A DNA stretch of 64,000 nucleotides from assembly GCA_037954665.1 (NCBI GenBank), contig JBBMOL010000429.1:238100-302099 (forward strand), read 5' to 3'. The notes beneath the pieces were generated by a model, which worked only from the letters and a program-made list of their open reading frames with translations, did not search any database and had not been told where the DNA came from. Within the stretch, counting starts at the first letter, position 1. Each line of letters starts with the position of its first letter. Below are positions 35,901 through 47,555 of this stretch, piece after piece. Made by a program: the position numbers and the translations under genes. The stretch comes from Laguncularia racemosa (taxonomy: Eukaryota; Streptophyta; Magnoliopsida; Myrtales; Combretaceae).

Positions 35901-38246
35901 CAACTCCCAAATCTTGTCCTGCAAATAAGAGGATATTACAAACTTCTCCTTAAGAGTTTTCAATGCATGAATCGTAAGACTCTTATTAAGTACAACTTTC
36001 AACTCATCATCATCTATCAAATCAAATGTAGTCTGTGTTAATGGGTCAATAACATCAACAACAAAAATGGGTGAGAGGTCACTAGGATATTTCATGGCAT
36101 CATAAATGTTAAATTTAATCACTTCACCATCAAATTCCATAGTGAGGTTACCATCATGTACATCGATTTTTGTTCTAGATGTCTTAAGAAATGGTCTCCC
36201 TAATAATATCATCGATGAATTACGAGAATCATCATTTTCCATGTCAAGCACGTAAAAATCTGCAGGGAAAACCAAACCATTAACTTGTACTAAAACATCT
36301 TCTAGAACTCCCTCAGGATAAACATTGGACCTATCAGCAAGTTGAACAATAACGCCTGTTTCCTTTAGGGGGCCAACATTTAAACATTGATAAACAGACA
36401 AAGGCATAACATTGATTGAAGCGCCTAAATCACACATAGCTTTAGTGATTCCAAGGTTACCTATTTTGCAAGGAATAGTAAACATACCTGGATCCTTACA
36501 TTTAGGAGGAAGCTTCTTTTGAAGAATAGCTGAAACATTCTCACCTACACTAATCTTTTCATTACCTTTCAGCTTTCTTTTGTTAGTGCACAATTCTTTT
36601 AGAAATTTAGCATAACGAGGTACTTGCTTAATTGCATCCAGCAAGGGAATGTTTACCTCAACTTTACGAAAAGTGTCAAGAATCTCTTTTTCTTCAGCTT
36701 CATTCTTGGATTTTGCTAGTCTGGAAGGGAAAGGAGGTGCTGTTGTCATGACCTTTGGTGGTTCAATGAGGGGTCCTTTGATCTGATTGTTCTGCTGGCT
36801 TGGAGTTGGAGTTTCTTTCTCAGTCTCTTCCTCAGGATTAGTTCGGTGATCCTTCTCATTTGATCCCTGCAATTTCGTTCCACTTCTCAAGGTAATTGCA
36901 TTAGCACTTTGCTTTGGATTTGTGACGGTTTGAGAAGGTAACTTACCTTGAGTTTCCAACCTATTTATAGAAGAAGCAAGTTGACTTACCTGATTTTCCA
37001 AGTTGTGGATGCTCTGCTTTGTCTCACCCTAAAATTGTTTTGTATTAACAGCGAGTGATTTAACAATTTCCTCAAGAGACATACCTGAAGTGGAAGGAGC
37101 CTGTGATACTTGGTTTGATGGCTTAGGTTGGAATTGTTGGAAGTTTTGTGGTTTATTGCCATATCTGAAGTTAGGGTGATCCCTCCATCCGGGATTGTAA
37201 GTATTTGAATAGGGATCATATTTCCTTTGTGGCTGTCCTGGGAATCCGCCTACAGCATTAGCGTGTTCATGGTTGTCATCTTGCAATGTGGGGCACATGT
37301 CGGTCGGATGACTAGGAGCAGCACAAATTCCACAAGCTTTCACCTGTTGGGTATTTCCAAGAGCTAGCTGCTGCACAAGGGAGGTAAGATTAGAAATTTG
37401 ATGTTCAAGGTTAGACACATTTACCTCATTTACCTTCCTTGAAGACATATCATGCCTATACCCAAATTGTTGCGAATTAGCAGCCATAATGGAGATCAAT
37501 TCCCTAGCTTGACTAGGGGTTTTGTTTACTATGGCACCTCCACTTGCAGCATCCATCATCTTACTCTCCATCGGAAGTAGGCCTTTGTAAAAATATTGGA
37601 TGAGGAGTTGTTCAGATATCCCATGTTGTGGGAAGCTTGCACACAGTTGCTTGAACCTCTCCCAATACTCATGAAGAGTCTCAGTGTCCCTCTATTTTAT
37701 ACCACAAATTTCTCTTCTTATACCAGCGGCTTTGGATGCGGGGAAGAATTTGTCTAAGAAGAGTCTCACCATATCAGTCCATGTGGTTATAGAACCTGGA
37801 GGCAAATAAAACAACCAATCTTTAGCTTTAGTACTTAAAGAAAATGGAAAAGCGCGTAGCTTGATTTGATCGTCGGTTATTCCTTGCGGCCTCATACTAG
37901 AACACACTATATGAAACTCTTTCAAATGCTTATGAGGATCTGCATTCTCAAGACCATGAAAGGTGGGTAGCAGATGTATCAACCCAGATTTTAACTTGAA
38001 TTCCACGGCTAGTTCGGGGTAGTGAATACAAAGTGGTTGTTGATTTACATCCGGCGCAGCCAACTCTCGCAATGTTCTCTCGGGATTTGCCATATCCTCT
38101 TCTTTTTCAGAATCAATGGATGAATCAGACAAATCCGATGCTAAGTTCAGTCTAGTGGATGATCTAGCTTCTTGTCGCAGCCTCTTTAGAGTCTTCTCAA
38201 TCTCCAGATTATAAGTTAGTTCACCTGTCTGAGAAGAACGAGTCAT
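32907..38246 (-). CDS. Gag-pol polyprotein of A (two in-frame TAGs)
   Basis: One frame of 1,779 codons from ATG 38246 (MTRSSQTGELTYN). An upstream open stretch reaches into the LTR, but this ATG lies just after the primer site and is shared with F. Approximate residues: gag domain 60-300; CCHC knuckle CGICAAPSHPTDMC 305-318; protease DLGAS near 606; RT with CVDYRKLN, MPFGLCNAPA and catalytic FMDDF (first Asp 1061); RNase H with CDASNYAVGAVLG (Asp 1208); integrase with HHCC zinc region (CHSYACGGHFG ... CKSCERC), catalytic Asp in WGIDFMG (1484), then IIDRGTHF and Glu in GLAEVSNQE. It ends with KVNGHRLKPFYE. Codons 185 and 406 are TAG. The first is a Gln codon in F; the second, between knuckle and protease, is also TAG in F. 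The product would assemble particles, copy RNA to cDNA and integrate it, if the stops are read through or the element is helped. Confidence 0.93.
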
Positions 38247-38274
38247 ACAAGAATAGAAATAAATTTTACACCAA

Positions 38275-38292
38275 TCCTCGGCAACGGCGCCA
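38275..38292 (-). promoter_or_regulatory. Primer-binding site of A (tRNA-Asp type)
   Basis: The minus strand reads TGGCGCCGTTGCCGAGGA, 17/18 to the complement of the plant tRNA-Asp 3' end, 5 bp after the LTR. Confidence 0.88.
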
Positions 38293-38297
38293 AAATT

Positions 38298-39956
38298 TGA
38301 TGGGTGTCGAATCCAACAAAAATAAAACCTACTCCTAGACAATTATATGATTTGCATATAGCGGTGAGTAGGTCGAATCCACAAAGATTGGTTAAATTTA
38401 TTTCTATTCAAGGATAATAACAGGGAAAAAGGAAAAAGGGGGGGGGGGGGTGGGGGTGGTAGGGTTGTTTGTGAATCAAATAAAGTTAAAATAAGATAAG
38501 AAAGTTGTATATTGATAAAAAGCCTAGCCAAAGGAATCAAGATAGTTTAATTCTAGGAATTGATCATCGATGCAAATGTTTTCTATTCTTATTTCTAGAT
38601 AAACTGGTTATGGTTATTAACAAGCTCTAACAACCTATCTCTCCTTACTTCCTCGATAACCTCAGACAAGTGCTTTGAATTATTTCTCTTATTGATTAAA
38701 CAACCCTAGATAAACGCTTAGGATTTAATCTATCAATAGCATTAAGATCTAGAGAGACCACCAATTCATGCCAGTAGATTATAAGATAACCTATTTAAAC
38801 ATGATCACACACCTCCATAACATGAATTCGATCATCTCTTTTATAACCAAACATGTTATTGCGTCACTAAGACTAGAACAATTAAACAATTACGGATTTG
38901 ACGTGCTAGTTGACAATATATTAACTTGCTAATTGAGTAGAAGAGCTCTATTCATACCAATCAACAAAGATAATAATGACAAAACGATCAGAAGATATAT
39001 GAATACCCGAAAACAAAGAATAGATTAAATACAAGTCAATTAGACCTCACAATTCGTGGAGAATTAAAACATCTATAATCCTTTGGCTAGAAAAGTAGCT
39101 TAGCTACTCATGTTCATCAATAAAACGAAAAATAAAAATAAAAACATAACAAGCCTCCGTTTCCGGCTGCCTGCTCTGCCTCCTCCTTTCCTTCTTGTCT
39201 CCAAGGTGATTCCAGATTCAAAGATTGCCTCTAACCCTCTAGGGTTGGCTCTATTTATATTATTAGAGGGATAGCATGTGATCTTTTGCGAGCAAGATAC
39301 GAAAATGTCTTTCCTTTTCCAAGTAGATTTCGAGAAGTGAAGATTCGTCTGCCTGGCACGCCCTACCACACGGCCGTGGGTTAAGCCGTGCCATCCTCTG
39401 TGCATATTTCACGTATCATCTTCCGTGTCCAATGTGTACCACGGCTCCACCCACGACTAGATTTCCAACCGTGCCATCTTCTGTGCATAATCAACAAGGT
39501 CTTCATCCATGCCCAGTATGTACCACGGTTAGTCCCACAGCCAGATTTCAAGCCGTGCCATCCTCTGGTTGATGTTCCACAATTTCTTCTCCTTGGCACA
39601 TCTAGCTTCCACCACGGCTCCAAACACGGTTTCTTCCACGGCTTCCACCACGGCCGTGCCTTAAGTCGTGTCTCTCTCTGTTCAAAGTCCACATTTCCTC
39701 CTTCTTGTCCAGTGTGTAACACGGTTTGAACCTTGGTCGTGCCTCAAACCGTGCTTCCTCTGGTGGTGTAATTCCTTGTCTTGATCCAAGTTGTAGATGA
39801 CTTCTCTAAAATACTTGAATTAGCATCCTTGACTCCATTTAACCTGATTTATCACGATGATAGAATTAAAGTACCATTTCCTTATGATTTCTATAAAATC
39901 AATAATAATTTAACACAATTTATACTATAAAGATTGAGTATAAAATGGCTCTATCA
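38298..39956 (-). repeat. 5' LTR of A
   Basis: 1,659 bp, about 99% identical to 29880-31527; the main difference is the G-run near 38438. Confidence 0.95.
39251..39259 (-). promoter_or_regulatory. TATA box of A 5' LTR
   Basis: The minus strand reads TATAAATAG about 700 bp from the LTR start, in a position matching the TATA boxes of B, C and H. Confidence 0.65.
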
Positions 39957-39961
39957 TTCGT

Positions 39962-40173
39962 GTATCATGGGAGAGCATTCTGTGAGTCAAATACACGACC
40001 AGGTACACGAGCGTGTACCTTGTTCGTGTATATAAAGGGGGTGTTCTGTGGGTTAGATACACGACCAGGTACACGAGCATGTACCTTGTTCATGTATCGA
40101 ATTGTGCCTTCTGTGGGTCAGATACACGACCAGTTACACGAGTGTGTACCTTATTCGTGTATCTCTGATATGT
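39962..40173 (-). repeat. 65-66 bp minisatellite in B, right portion
   Basis: Completes unit 2 (39962-39977) and adds units starting at 39978, 40044 and 40109. With the left portion there are five units of 65-66 bp, the spacing restored exactly when A and one TSD copy are removed. Confidence 0.88.
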
Positions 40174-40534
40174 ACATAATGAGCATTTTTTTGAAGTGCA
40201 CGGGAGGCCACACCATGACGTATTCCCCTTTTGTATTGCAAAGTCAATTTAGACACCCTTTTGCATGTGTGAGAAATCGGATACACCACTAGTGTACCCG
40301 GTTGTGCAAATTAAAGTACATACCTATCATCACTTCATCTTGCACTCCCTTGAAAATGTCTCCCATCCTGAATTTTCCCACACTTAGAGCTTAACAGAAG
40401 CTCTATTAAGGTGACTTTCATAGAATCCAAACTTGGTTAGCCCCTCTGTAGCTTGCTGTCCTGCAAAAGTTACTCCAAAACAATGGGTGATAATAAAGAA
40501 AGTAAAGAGTAAAGAAGAAAACTTACCTAAAAAA

Positions 40535-40552
40535 CATGGGTTGCCTCCCAAG
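40535..40552 (-). ncRNA. Post-pol hairpin box, B copy
   Basis: The minus strand reads CTTGGGAGGCAACCCATG: five of six pairs around AGGCAA (one T-T mismatch). Preceded by AGCGCTT as in C. Confidence 0.5.
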
Positions 40553-40601
40553 AAGCGCTGTTGTTTAACGTCGTTAGCTCGACGTAATGAACCAGTGGAG
40601 C

Positions 40602-43600
40602 TCAAATGGAGATGAGAATGAGGTTTAGCTCCTCCTTTTCTTTCAAAACTGTTTTGTCCCCAAAGTAATGCTTAAGCCTTTGGCCATTCACCTTGAAAAT
40701 GCCTTTCTTGGAGATTTTATAACCCAAAACAGTACCTTCTTTTGCCATAAAATGACACTTCTCCAAATTTAGGACCAAGTTAGTATCTTCACAACGTTGC
40801 AACACTAACTCAAGATGGTGTAGACATTCATCAAAAGATTTCCCGAAAACAAAAAAATCATCCATGTATACTTCCATCTTGTCTCCTACCATACCCTCAA
40901 AAATAGCCATCATGCATCGCCGAAAGGTGGTTGGAGTGTTGCATAATCCGAAAGGCATGCGTCGATAAGCGAAGGTCCCAAAAGGGCATGTGAATGTTGT
41001 CTTTTCCTGGTCTTCGGGTGCGATAGGAATCTGAAAATATCCAAACATCCCATCGAGGAAACAGTAATATGCATGACCAGCTAACCTTTCAAGCATTTGG
41101 TCCACAAATGGAAGAGGAAAATGATCCTTTCGAGTTGCATCATTTAGCTTGCGGTAATCTATATAAACTCTCCATCCAGTGACAGTTCTCATCGGGATGA
41201 GTTCATTTTTTTCATTCGGTACCACTGTCATACCGCCTTTCTTCGGAACTACTTGAATGGGGCTCATCCATGAGCTATCAGAAATCGGGTAGATCATTCC
41301 TGCATCAAGCAATTTGATGACTTCCTTTTTTACAACATCTCTCATATTTGGATTAAGTCGGCGCTGCGGTTGTACCACTAGCTTGACATTATCTTCCATC
41401 AAAATTTTGTGTGTACAAAATGATGGGCTAATCCCCTCTATATCTGCAATTTTCCATGCAATTGCTTTCTGTGTTGCCCTAGGACATGCAATAACCTTTC
41501 CTGCTGATCTTGATCCAGATTTGATGCAATTATGACTGGAAGTTTAGAATCTTCTTCCAAAAATGCATATTGAAGGTAGTTTGGCAGTTGTTTCAATTCT
41601 TGCTTAGGTGGTTCCTCAATTGAAGGTTTCGATCTCTGAATGGTGGATCTATTCATACCTTCAAAGCTTCTTTCTTCTCTCAACTCAGGATTATTATTAA
41701 GCTGATTGACAACTGCTATAATCGCCATATTTTTCAGGTTGCTCTTTCTCCCCATTCATCAAACACAATTCCAACGCATCACCAATCAACAGGTCTTGCA
41801 ATGAATCCGAAACTGCGAAGTCGAGGTAGTCGATTGCATAGCATGTATCATCATGGTGCAGGCTTTGTTTAAGGACGTCAGGCATTTTCACTATGACCTC
41901 TTCATTTCCCACTCTCAACACTAACTTCCCATCCCCAACATCAATTATGGCTCTAGTAGTAGCCAAAAAAGGCCTCCCCAATATAAGAGGGACCTCCACA
42001 TCGGCTTCCATGTCAAGGATGACGAAATCCGCCTGGAAGATGAAGTCCTGCACCTTCACTAATACATCTTCAACTATCTCCTCTCGGGAATTTGACTGAT
42101 CGATCGGCTAACTGAAGACACATTTTGGCCGGTTTCGGCTCTCCAATACCCAATTTCTGGAACATCTTGTATGGCATCAAATTAATGCTGGCTCCCAAAT
42201 CAGCCAATGCCCGTTCTTCAGATAAATTCCCTATCAGGCAATGGATGGTAAAGCTCCTAGGATCTTTTAACTTCTTTGGGAGTTTGTTCTGAATTACCGC
42301 AGAGCATTCTCCTCCTAAAGTTATAGTGGAGAACTCTTCAAGCTTCCTTTTGTTCGATAGCAACTCTTTAAAAAATTTTACATATCGTGGCATTTGTGAT
42401 AATGCCTTAACCAGTGGAAGGTTGATATGCAATTGCTTGAATATCTCTAAAAATCTACCATAGTGCTCATCTGTTCTGTCCTTCTTGAGTCGTGCTGGGT
42501 AAGGAACATTGGGCTTGTATTCTGGGTTTAATGGAGGTGATGATTTCTCTTTAGGTGATTTTTCTGAATGCTTTCCCCCTTCTTTGAGAACTACTTGTTC
42601 TTTTGTTGGTTCAGTCATCCGACTCTCTTCTTCTTGAACCTTTGGTTGTAGTTCTTTACCAATTCGTAATGTGACAACTTTAACATGTTCTCTAGGGTTG
42701 GTTTCCGTGTTTCCCGATAGTGAACCTTGAGATCTCTCTGACAGAAGCTTAGCTATCTGACCGACCTGGTTTTCAAGATTGTGTATTGATGCCTCATGAT
42801 TCCTCAGAGTCGAGTCTTGACTTTTCAGAATCAAATCTAAGGACTTTTGTCTGTCTTCTGAATCCTTGATGAATTTTGTGAGGAGATCTTCAAGTGGCGG
42901 TTTGGAACTCTGGACTAGTGGCCTCTGATAACCTGGTGGAGGATTCGGATTGCCCTTCTGAATATTATTGTTGTTAGTCCAAGAAAAATTTGGGTGATTT
43001 CTCCATCTTGGGTTATAAGTATTGCTGTATGGATTGTTCTAGGGGCCGAATTGGGTTTCCCAAATAATCCACTTGCTCTGTTTGCCCTTCCTCACCACCT
43101 GAGGGTTCCACAATAGCCAGCTGATGTTGTGAGACAGCCAGCCCATCGATCTTTCTAGATAAAGCCTCAACTTTGGACATGATAGAAGTAGCCACATCCA
43201 CTTTAAGAATGCCTGCCACCTTCTTTTCTCTGCCCCTACCATGTGACCATTCATAATTATTCACGGCCATGTCTTCAAAAAGAGTCAAACTTTCTTCAAG
43301 AGTTTTATGGTTCAAGGTGCCACCAGCTGCGGCATCTACTGTTTGTCTCGTTTGATAGTTTAACCATTATAAAATATCTGAACTTGAAGCCACTTTGGGA
43401 TCCCATGGTGTGGGTATTTTCGCATTGAGTCCTTGAATCTCTCCCAGGTTTCATACAACGTCTCCATGTCATACTGATGATAAGATTGAATCTCAGCTCG
43501 AAGTTTAGCGGTCTTTGAAGGAGGGAAGAATTTGTCCATAAACTTCTTAATCAGACCTTGCCATGTAGTAATGGAGTTCCTCGGTAAAGAATTCAGCCAG

Positions 43601-44121
43601 TGCTTAGCCTTGCCTTTCAAAGAGAATGGGGAGAGCCTGAGGCGGATCGCATGATCACTAACTCCATTAAATTTGAAGGTATCATATATCTCCAGAAAGA
43701 GTTGGATATGCGCATTTGGATCTTCATCCTGTAAACCATCAAATTGAGTATATTGCTGCACCATCTGAATCACGGCAGGCTTAAGTTCAAAATTATTTGC
43801 CTCCACTCGAGGACGGACTATGCTAGAGCTAACGCCTATCAAGTTCGGCCTGCTAAAATCAGAATTGGTTCTAGGTGGCTCATTAACACGAGCATCTCGA
43901 TTATCAACCAGTTGATGATTCGAGGGATCCACCACAACATTTCCTTGATTCAACTCTTGAGCACGATTATTGACTTGATCAGCCATTTCTTCCTTCAGTG
44001 ATTCTCCTTGAATACCAAATGATGTTGACTCAGTCGAGTGTTGCTTTTTCTGATAACGACGAATAATTTTCTCTGGCTCTGGATTAAAAACAACAAGTTC
44101 CTTGGAGCGACTTCTGGTCAT
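40602..44121 (-). pseudogene. B gag-pol, frameshifted and lacking RNase H/integrase
   Basis: Starts at ATG 44121 (MTRSRSKELVVFNPEPEKII). Gag domain to about 43360 (FSLKGKAKHWLNSLP). One-base changes shift the frame near 43363, 43030, 42065, 41720 and 41420. The pre-protease region is 42070-42834 with protease DLGASINLMPYKMF near 42160-42205, then LGRPFLATTRAIID near 41955. RT is open from 41402: YPISDSSW, FLDGMFGYFQIPIAPEDQEK, MPFGLCNTP and the catalytic YMDDF near 40860-40875. At about 40700 the RT end (LGYKISKKGI) is joined in frame to the very end of integrase (FKVNGQRLKHYFG): RNase H and nearly all of integrase are deleted without breaking the frame. It stops at 40602, before the hairpin box. 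Confidence 0.88.
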
Positions 44122-44245
44122 GCACTGTAAACGTAATACAAATCAATTATGAGCTCTAAATTCTCAAGAAGAAAAGGGAAAAAAAGATAAGAAAGAAATA
44201 AATTGGTTAAATTAATAAGTAAAGAGTGTTTCTAATATTGGCGTA

Positions 44246-44263
44246 TCCCCGGCAATGGCGCCA
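44246..44263 (-). promoter_or_regulatory. Primer-binding site of B (tRNA-Asp type)
   Basis: The minus strand reads TGGCGCCATTGCCGGGGA, 17/18 to the tRNA-Asp complement. Confidence 0.88.
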
Positions 44264-44269
44264 AAAACT

Positions 44270-45703
44270 TGATTGTTGCCAATCGTAGCTTTAATAAATT
44301 GAATTCTTGTTCTTAATCTTACTACGAAGCAATAGGCAAGCGCACCTATCGTAGCGTAATATAGCGAGTAAGCACAAGGTCGTCCCTCAGAGATACACCA
44401 ACTACTAGTACTAACTCCATTCCTATTATCTAACCGCCGCTTAAATATGTTGGTTAAAACATAATTACTCTAATCTTAAAACTAATAACTCACTAACAAC
44501 AATGGTTTGGAAGATTTATCAACTAACAAAAGCAACCTAGATCTTATTCTACTCCTTCTCTATCATGTAATTCATTAGATTTATGAAGATTGGCGTAATT
44601 GACTTCTTATACTGTCGAATTCTCTAGTCAAGTTAACTACTTTCTCAAGTATATTAACCTATCTAATCCTAGGTTTATCAAATAGGATCTCTCCTTAGTT
44701 AATAGCAACCTAGAATTGCATAAAGCACATGAATTCGCATAAACATAGTCGATGTAAACAGAAAACTCTTGTTTCCTATCTCTAGAAGAACAATCGAATC
44801 TCATTAATTGCATTAAATCTAATCATAAGAGCAATTTCTCAATTAACTAATATGATATCATGCATAAATTCATATTTCAGATCTATGAATCTAAGGAACA
44901 ATTGAAGGGCATGCAATTAATCATAAGAAAGCCAACAACTTCGCATTAAAACCAAATCTTCATCACATGACAGAGAAGTTTCGAATAAAATCTAGATTTA
45001 GAGTCTACTCCTCCATAAATTGGACAAAAGAAATACAATTACTGGAAGAATAAATAAAATTCATAGTCACAACCCTTAAAGAAAGAATCTTCTTCTTCGT
45101 GGGTCTTCAATCTCCTTTGGAATTGACGGAATCTTCTTTCCCATGCTGTTATGAGAGTCAGAGCAAGTACAAAATTCGTAACCTCCATTCTAGGGCAACT
45201 AACAGTCTATTTATATATGTACCCGGGTTGGATACATACACGAGCGGATACACGAGTAGTGTATCTCGTTCGTGTATCTCATGCTTGCTTCCAAGTGTCC
45301 TTATGTGAATATACATGAGCAAGTACATGGGAGTGTACATTGGTCGTGTATTTGAAACATCGTTGAACAACAGCAAAACTTAGATACACGAGCAAAGTAC
45401 ATGGGCGTGTACTTTTCTCGTGTACTTTCCAGACATCCACTTCAATATACACAAGCAAAGTGCATGGGCGTGTATCTCGCTTGTGTACTTTCCAGAATTC
45501 TATTCTTCACATGTAATGTATCCAATTCCTTCCAAACTTGATCTGACTCTTCAAAACTCCTTCCCTTAGCTCCAAAATACTCTAGAAGATCCTGAAATTA
45601 ACATTCATTCCATTAAGCATCCTTTTCTTCAACAAATCATCTAAAAATTCAACAATAAAGCACAATTTCATTACTCCAGATAAGGGTATTTTGTGACTTA
45701 TCA
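44270..45703 (-). repeat. 5' LTR of B
   Basis: Complete LTR, 1,434 bp, plus-strand TGATTGTTGCC to GACTTATCA, followed by TSD CCCTG. Minus-strand TATA box at plus 45208-45216. About 45235-45500 holds TACACGAGC/GTGTA repeats resembling B's minisatellite. Confidence 0.92.
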
Positions 45704-45708
45704 CCCTG

Positions 45709-45855
45709 CTAAGATTAATCCAGACTAAGTCAGCTGGATTATAGAGATAAATTTTCCTGTGTCTATTTCCCTAGATCCTCTGTTGTTCCTGGGTTTTCTG
45801 AAGGTGTTCAGTTGTCTGATCATAGATGTGCTGAATTTGTCGGGCTTGGTTAACT
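45709..45855 (-). pseudogene. D integrase C-terminal fragment between B and C
   Basis: 147 bp that on the minus strand continue integrase from 53127. The frame reads NQARQIQHIYDQTTEHLQ, then a TAG, and ends NPADLVWINLS, which continues at 26238 with the RDRFPHKKS segment. It shows that B and C landed 147 bp apart in the same gene. The TAACT bases at 45851-45855 are one copy of C's TSD. Confidence 0.8.
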
Positions 45856-46051
45856 TGATAAGATCACATTATACTTATATTTTCTTTTGGACTTATATTA
45901 AATTTATTTTAATATTATAAGAAAATATAAAGAAATGATACTTAATGGTATTTATTGTGAAAATACAGGTTTTGAGGACCCAAAAGTAAATTACAAGTTA
46001 ATTGGAGGAGTTTTTCACAAAATTGAAGAAGTGAGCGAAGGATTGCACTGA

Positions 46052-46185
46052 AGGCCGCCGTCCTTGGGCCGGCCTACATTCAAGGCCGCCGGCCTTGAGC
46101 CGGCCTTTAAACCGGCCTCAAAAAGAAGAAAAGCCGCCGGCCTTGAGCCGGCCTACAATCAAGGCCGCCGGCCTTGAGCCGGCCT
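46052..46185 (+). repeat. GC-rich GCCGGC dyad cluster in C LTR
   Basis: About four imperfect copies of a 25-bp unit AAGGCCGCCGGCCTTGAGCC (plus GGCCT), each self-complementary, in an otherwise AT-rich LTR, 110 bp before the TATA box. The 3' LTR copy (about 51776-51890) is 20 bp shorter. Confidence 0.85.
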
Positions 46186-46294
46186 TCATTACTCCCCGGA
46201 TATCCATTGCGAGAATCTCTCCAAAATCGTATCCTAATTAATTTGCTGACTCAAATCCTCATCAGATCAACCTTATCCCCCTCCTCTTTGGATC

Positions 46295-46303
46295 TATAAA
46301 TAG
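46295..46303 (+). promoter_or_regulatory. TATA box of C 5' LTR
   Basis: TATAAATAG, downstream of the GC-rich dyads; same at 52000-52008 in the 3' LTR. Confidence 0.7.
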
Positions 46304-47423
46304 ACCCCTTGTGTGAACCTTGGAGGCATCCCTTTTTGTTGGAGAATCCATCCTTTCTTTTGTTTAGAATTCTTTTTCTTCTTCTTTGTTCTAGCCTCAT
46401 TAGAATTTCCTTAGGTACTTTAGATTTTTCCAAAGTTTAGTTTGAAGAAAGAATGTCATTTTGTTGAAGTTTGCTTTCAATTGAAGAATTCAAGGAGTCA
46501 TTTTGGAAGATTGAAGCTCTTGAAGATTATAGCAATTGTTCAATTTACTTTATTTTCTTTTATGCCATTTATTAGTTTAATCTTGTTGTTTAATATGAAT
46601 TCCATTGCATCTATTTATTTCAATTGTTTTTATGCAATTCATACTATAATGTTCTAAATCATCTTTGTGGGAAATTGGATGAAACCCTAGAATGTTAAAA
46701 GGATAATTGTAGCCATGTTATATGATTAGGAATTATTAGGATTATTCATGATTGCAATTCCTTTGATTTCAATTATAATTGGTCTTTCATTATAATTGTT
46801 AGAAATCCTTTTGATACGGGAGTTGATGAGGATTTGTTAGGAATTCTTAATTAGATTGATTGTCAATACGGGAGTTGCGATAATTGGTTTAATTAGAGTC
46901 TATGGAGGGCACAATGCAATGTTTCTTGTTAATTAATCACTAAGGGATTAGGGTTAATTGATTTAGGGCATTAGTTGTTTGTAGCATCGGGAGGTGTATG
47001 AACATAATTTTGATTCCTTGGTTAATTGGAGACGCGGAAGCCGACTAATTAATTTAAGGTCAACATCCCTAAAAAGGATTTTCTAAACTCACTTGAATAA
47101 ACTTATAACCACAAGTTGATATAACATGGTAGCAATTTGATTAACAAATCTAGGGTGAATTCTAATTTCCCTTGTTCATAATTGATAGATTCTTCATAAA
47201 ATTTTCCTTGTTGCTTTAAGTTAAATTTTTAGATTAGACATTTCAAAACCCCTTTTTAATTACCTAGATATTGATAAGAATTGCCATAGATCTAGTACTC
47301 TATTGGTTCCTCGAGGGATCGACAACCTTACTTTTCACCACTTTATTACTTGATACGACCAGTGCACTTGCTGCAATTTACGCTCCCATTTTATATATAT
47401 ACGTTCTGAGTGTATCAAGTTTT

Positions 47424-47441
47424 TGGCGCCGTTGCCGGGGA
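47424..47441 (+). promoter_or_regulatory. Primer-binding site of C (tRNA-Asp type)
   Basis: TGGCGCCGTTGCCGGGGA, a perfect 18/18 version, 6 bp after the LTR end. Confidence 0.92.
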
Positions 47442-47555
47442 TCTAATAGATATTAGATTTCGTAATTCTGTTGGTAATTTAGGCACAATTATTTTTTTTA
47501 TTTAATTTTTCTTATCATTGTGTGATCGTTTTCCATTCTCTTTAAGGTTCTTTTT

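Larger units (their letters stand above)
29880..39956 (-). mobile_element. Element A: near-intact Athila-type retrotransposon
   Basis: 10,077 bp, LTRs at 29880-31527 and 38298-39956, perfect TSD TTCGT at 29875-29879 and 39957-39961, inserted in the minisatellite of B. Minus-strand order: 5' LTR, tRNA-Asp-type primer site, one gag-pol frame with two TAGs, hairpin box, internal PPT-like motif, 80-nt structured element, PPT, 3' LTR. Hand count gives about 12 substitutions between the LTRs (about 0.7%), so it is young. No env-like frame is present; the 1.4 kb after pol is non-coding. The most complete coding copy in the window and the likely type of helper for F. Confidence 0.95.
26239..45703 (-). 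mobile_element. Element B: partly deleted Athila-type retrotransposon hosting A
   Basis: LTRs at 26239-27600 (truncated) and 44270-45703, TSD CCCTG at 26234-26238 and 45704-45708, inserted in D's integrase C-terminal coding sequence. Without A (29880-39956 plus 5 bp) B is about 9.4 kb. Minus-strand order: 5' LTR, tRNA-Asp-type primer site, gag, protease, RT, a deletion that removes RNase H and most of integrase, hairpin box, a 65-bp minisatellite, long non-coding tail with internal PPT-like motif and structured element, then a 3' LTR whose first 72 bp and adjoining PPT are gone. Hand-counted LTR divergence is about 1.2%. Confidence 0.92.
45856..47417 (+). repeat. 5' LTR of C
   Basis: 1,562 bp, TGATAAGATCACATTA to TGAGTGTATCA. 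Confidence 0.95.
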
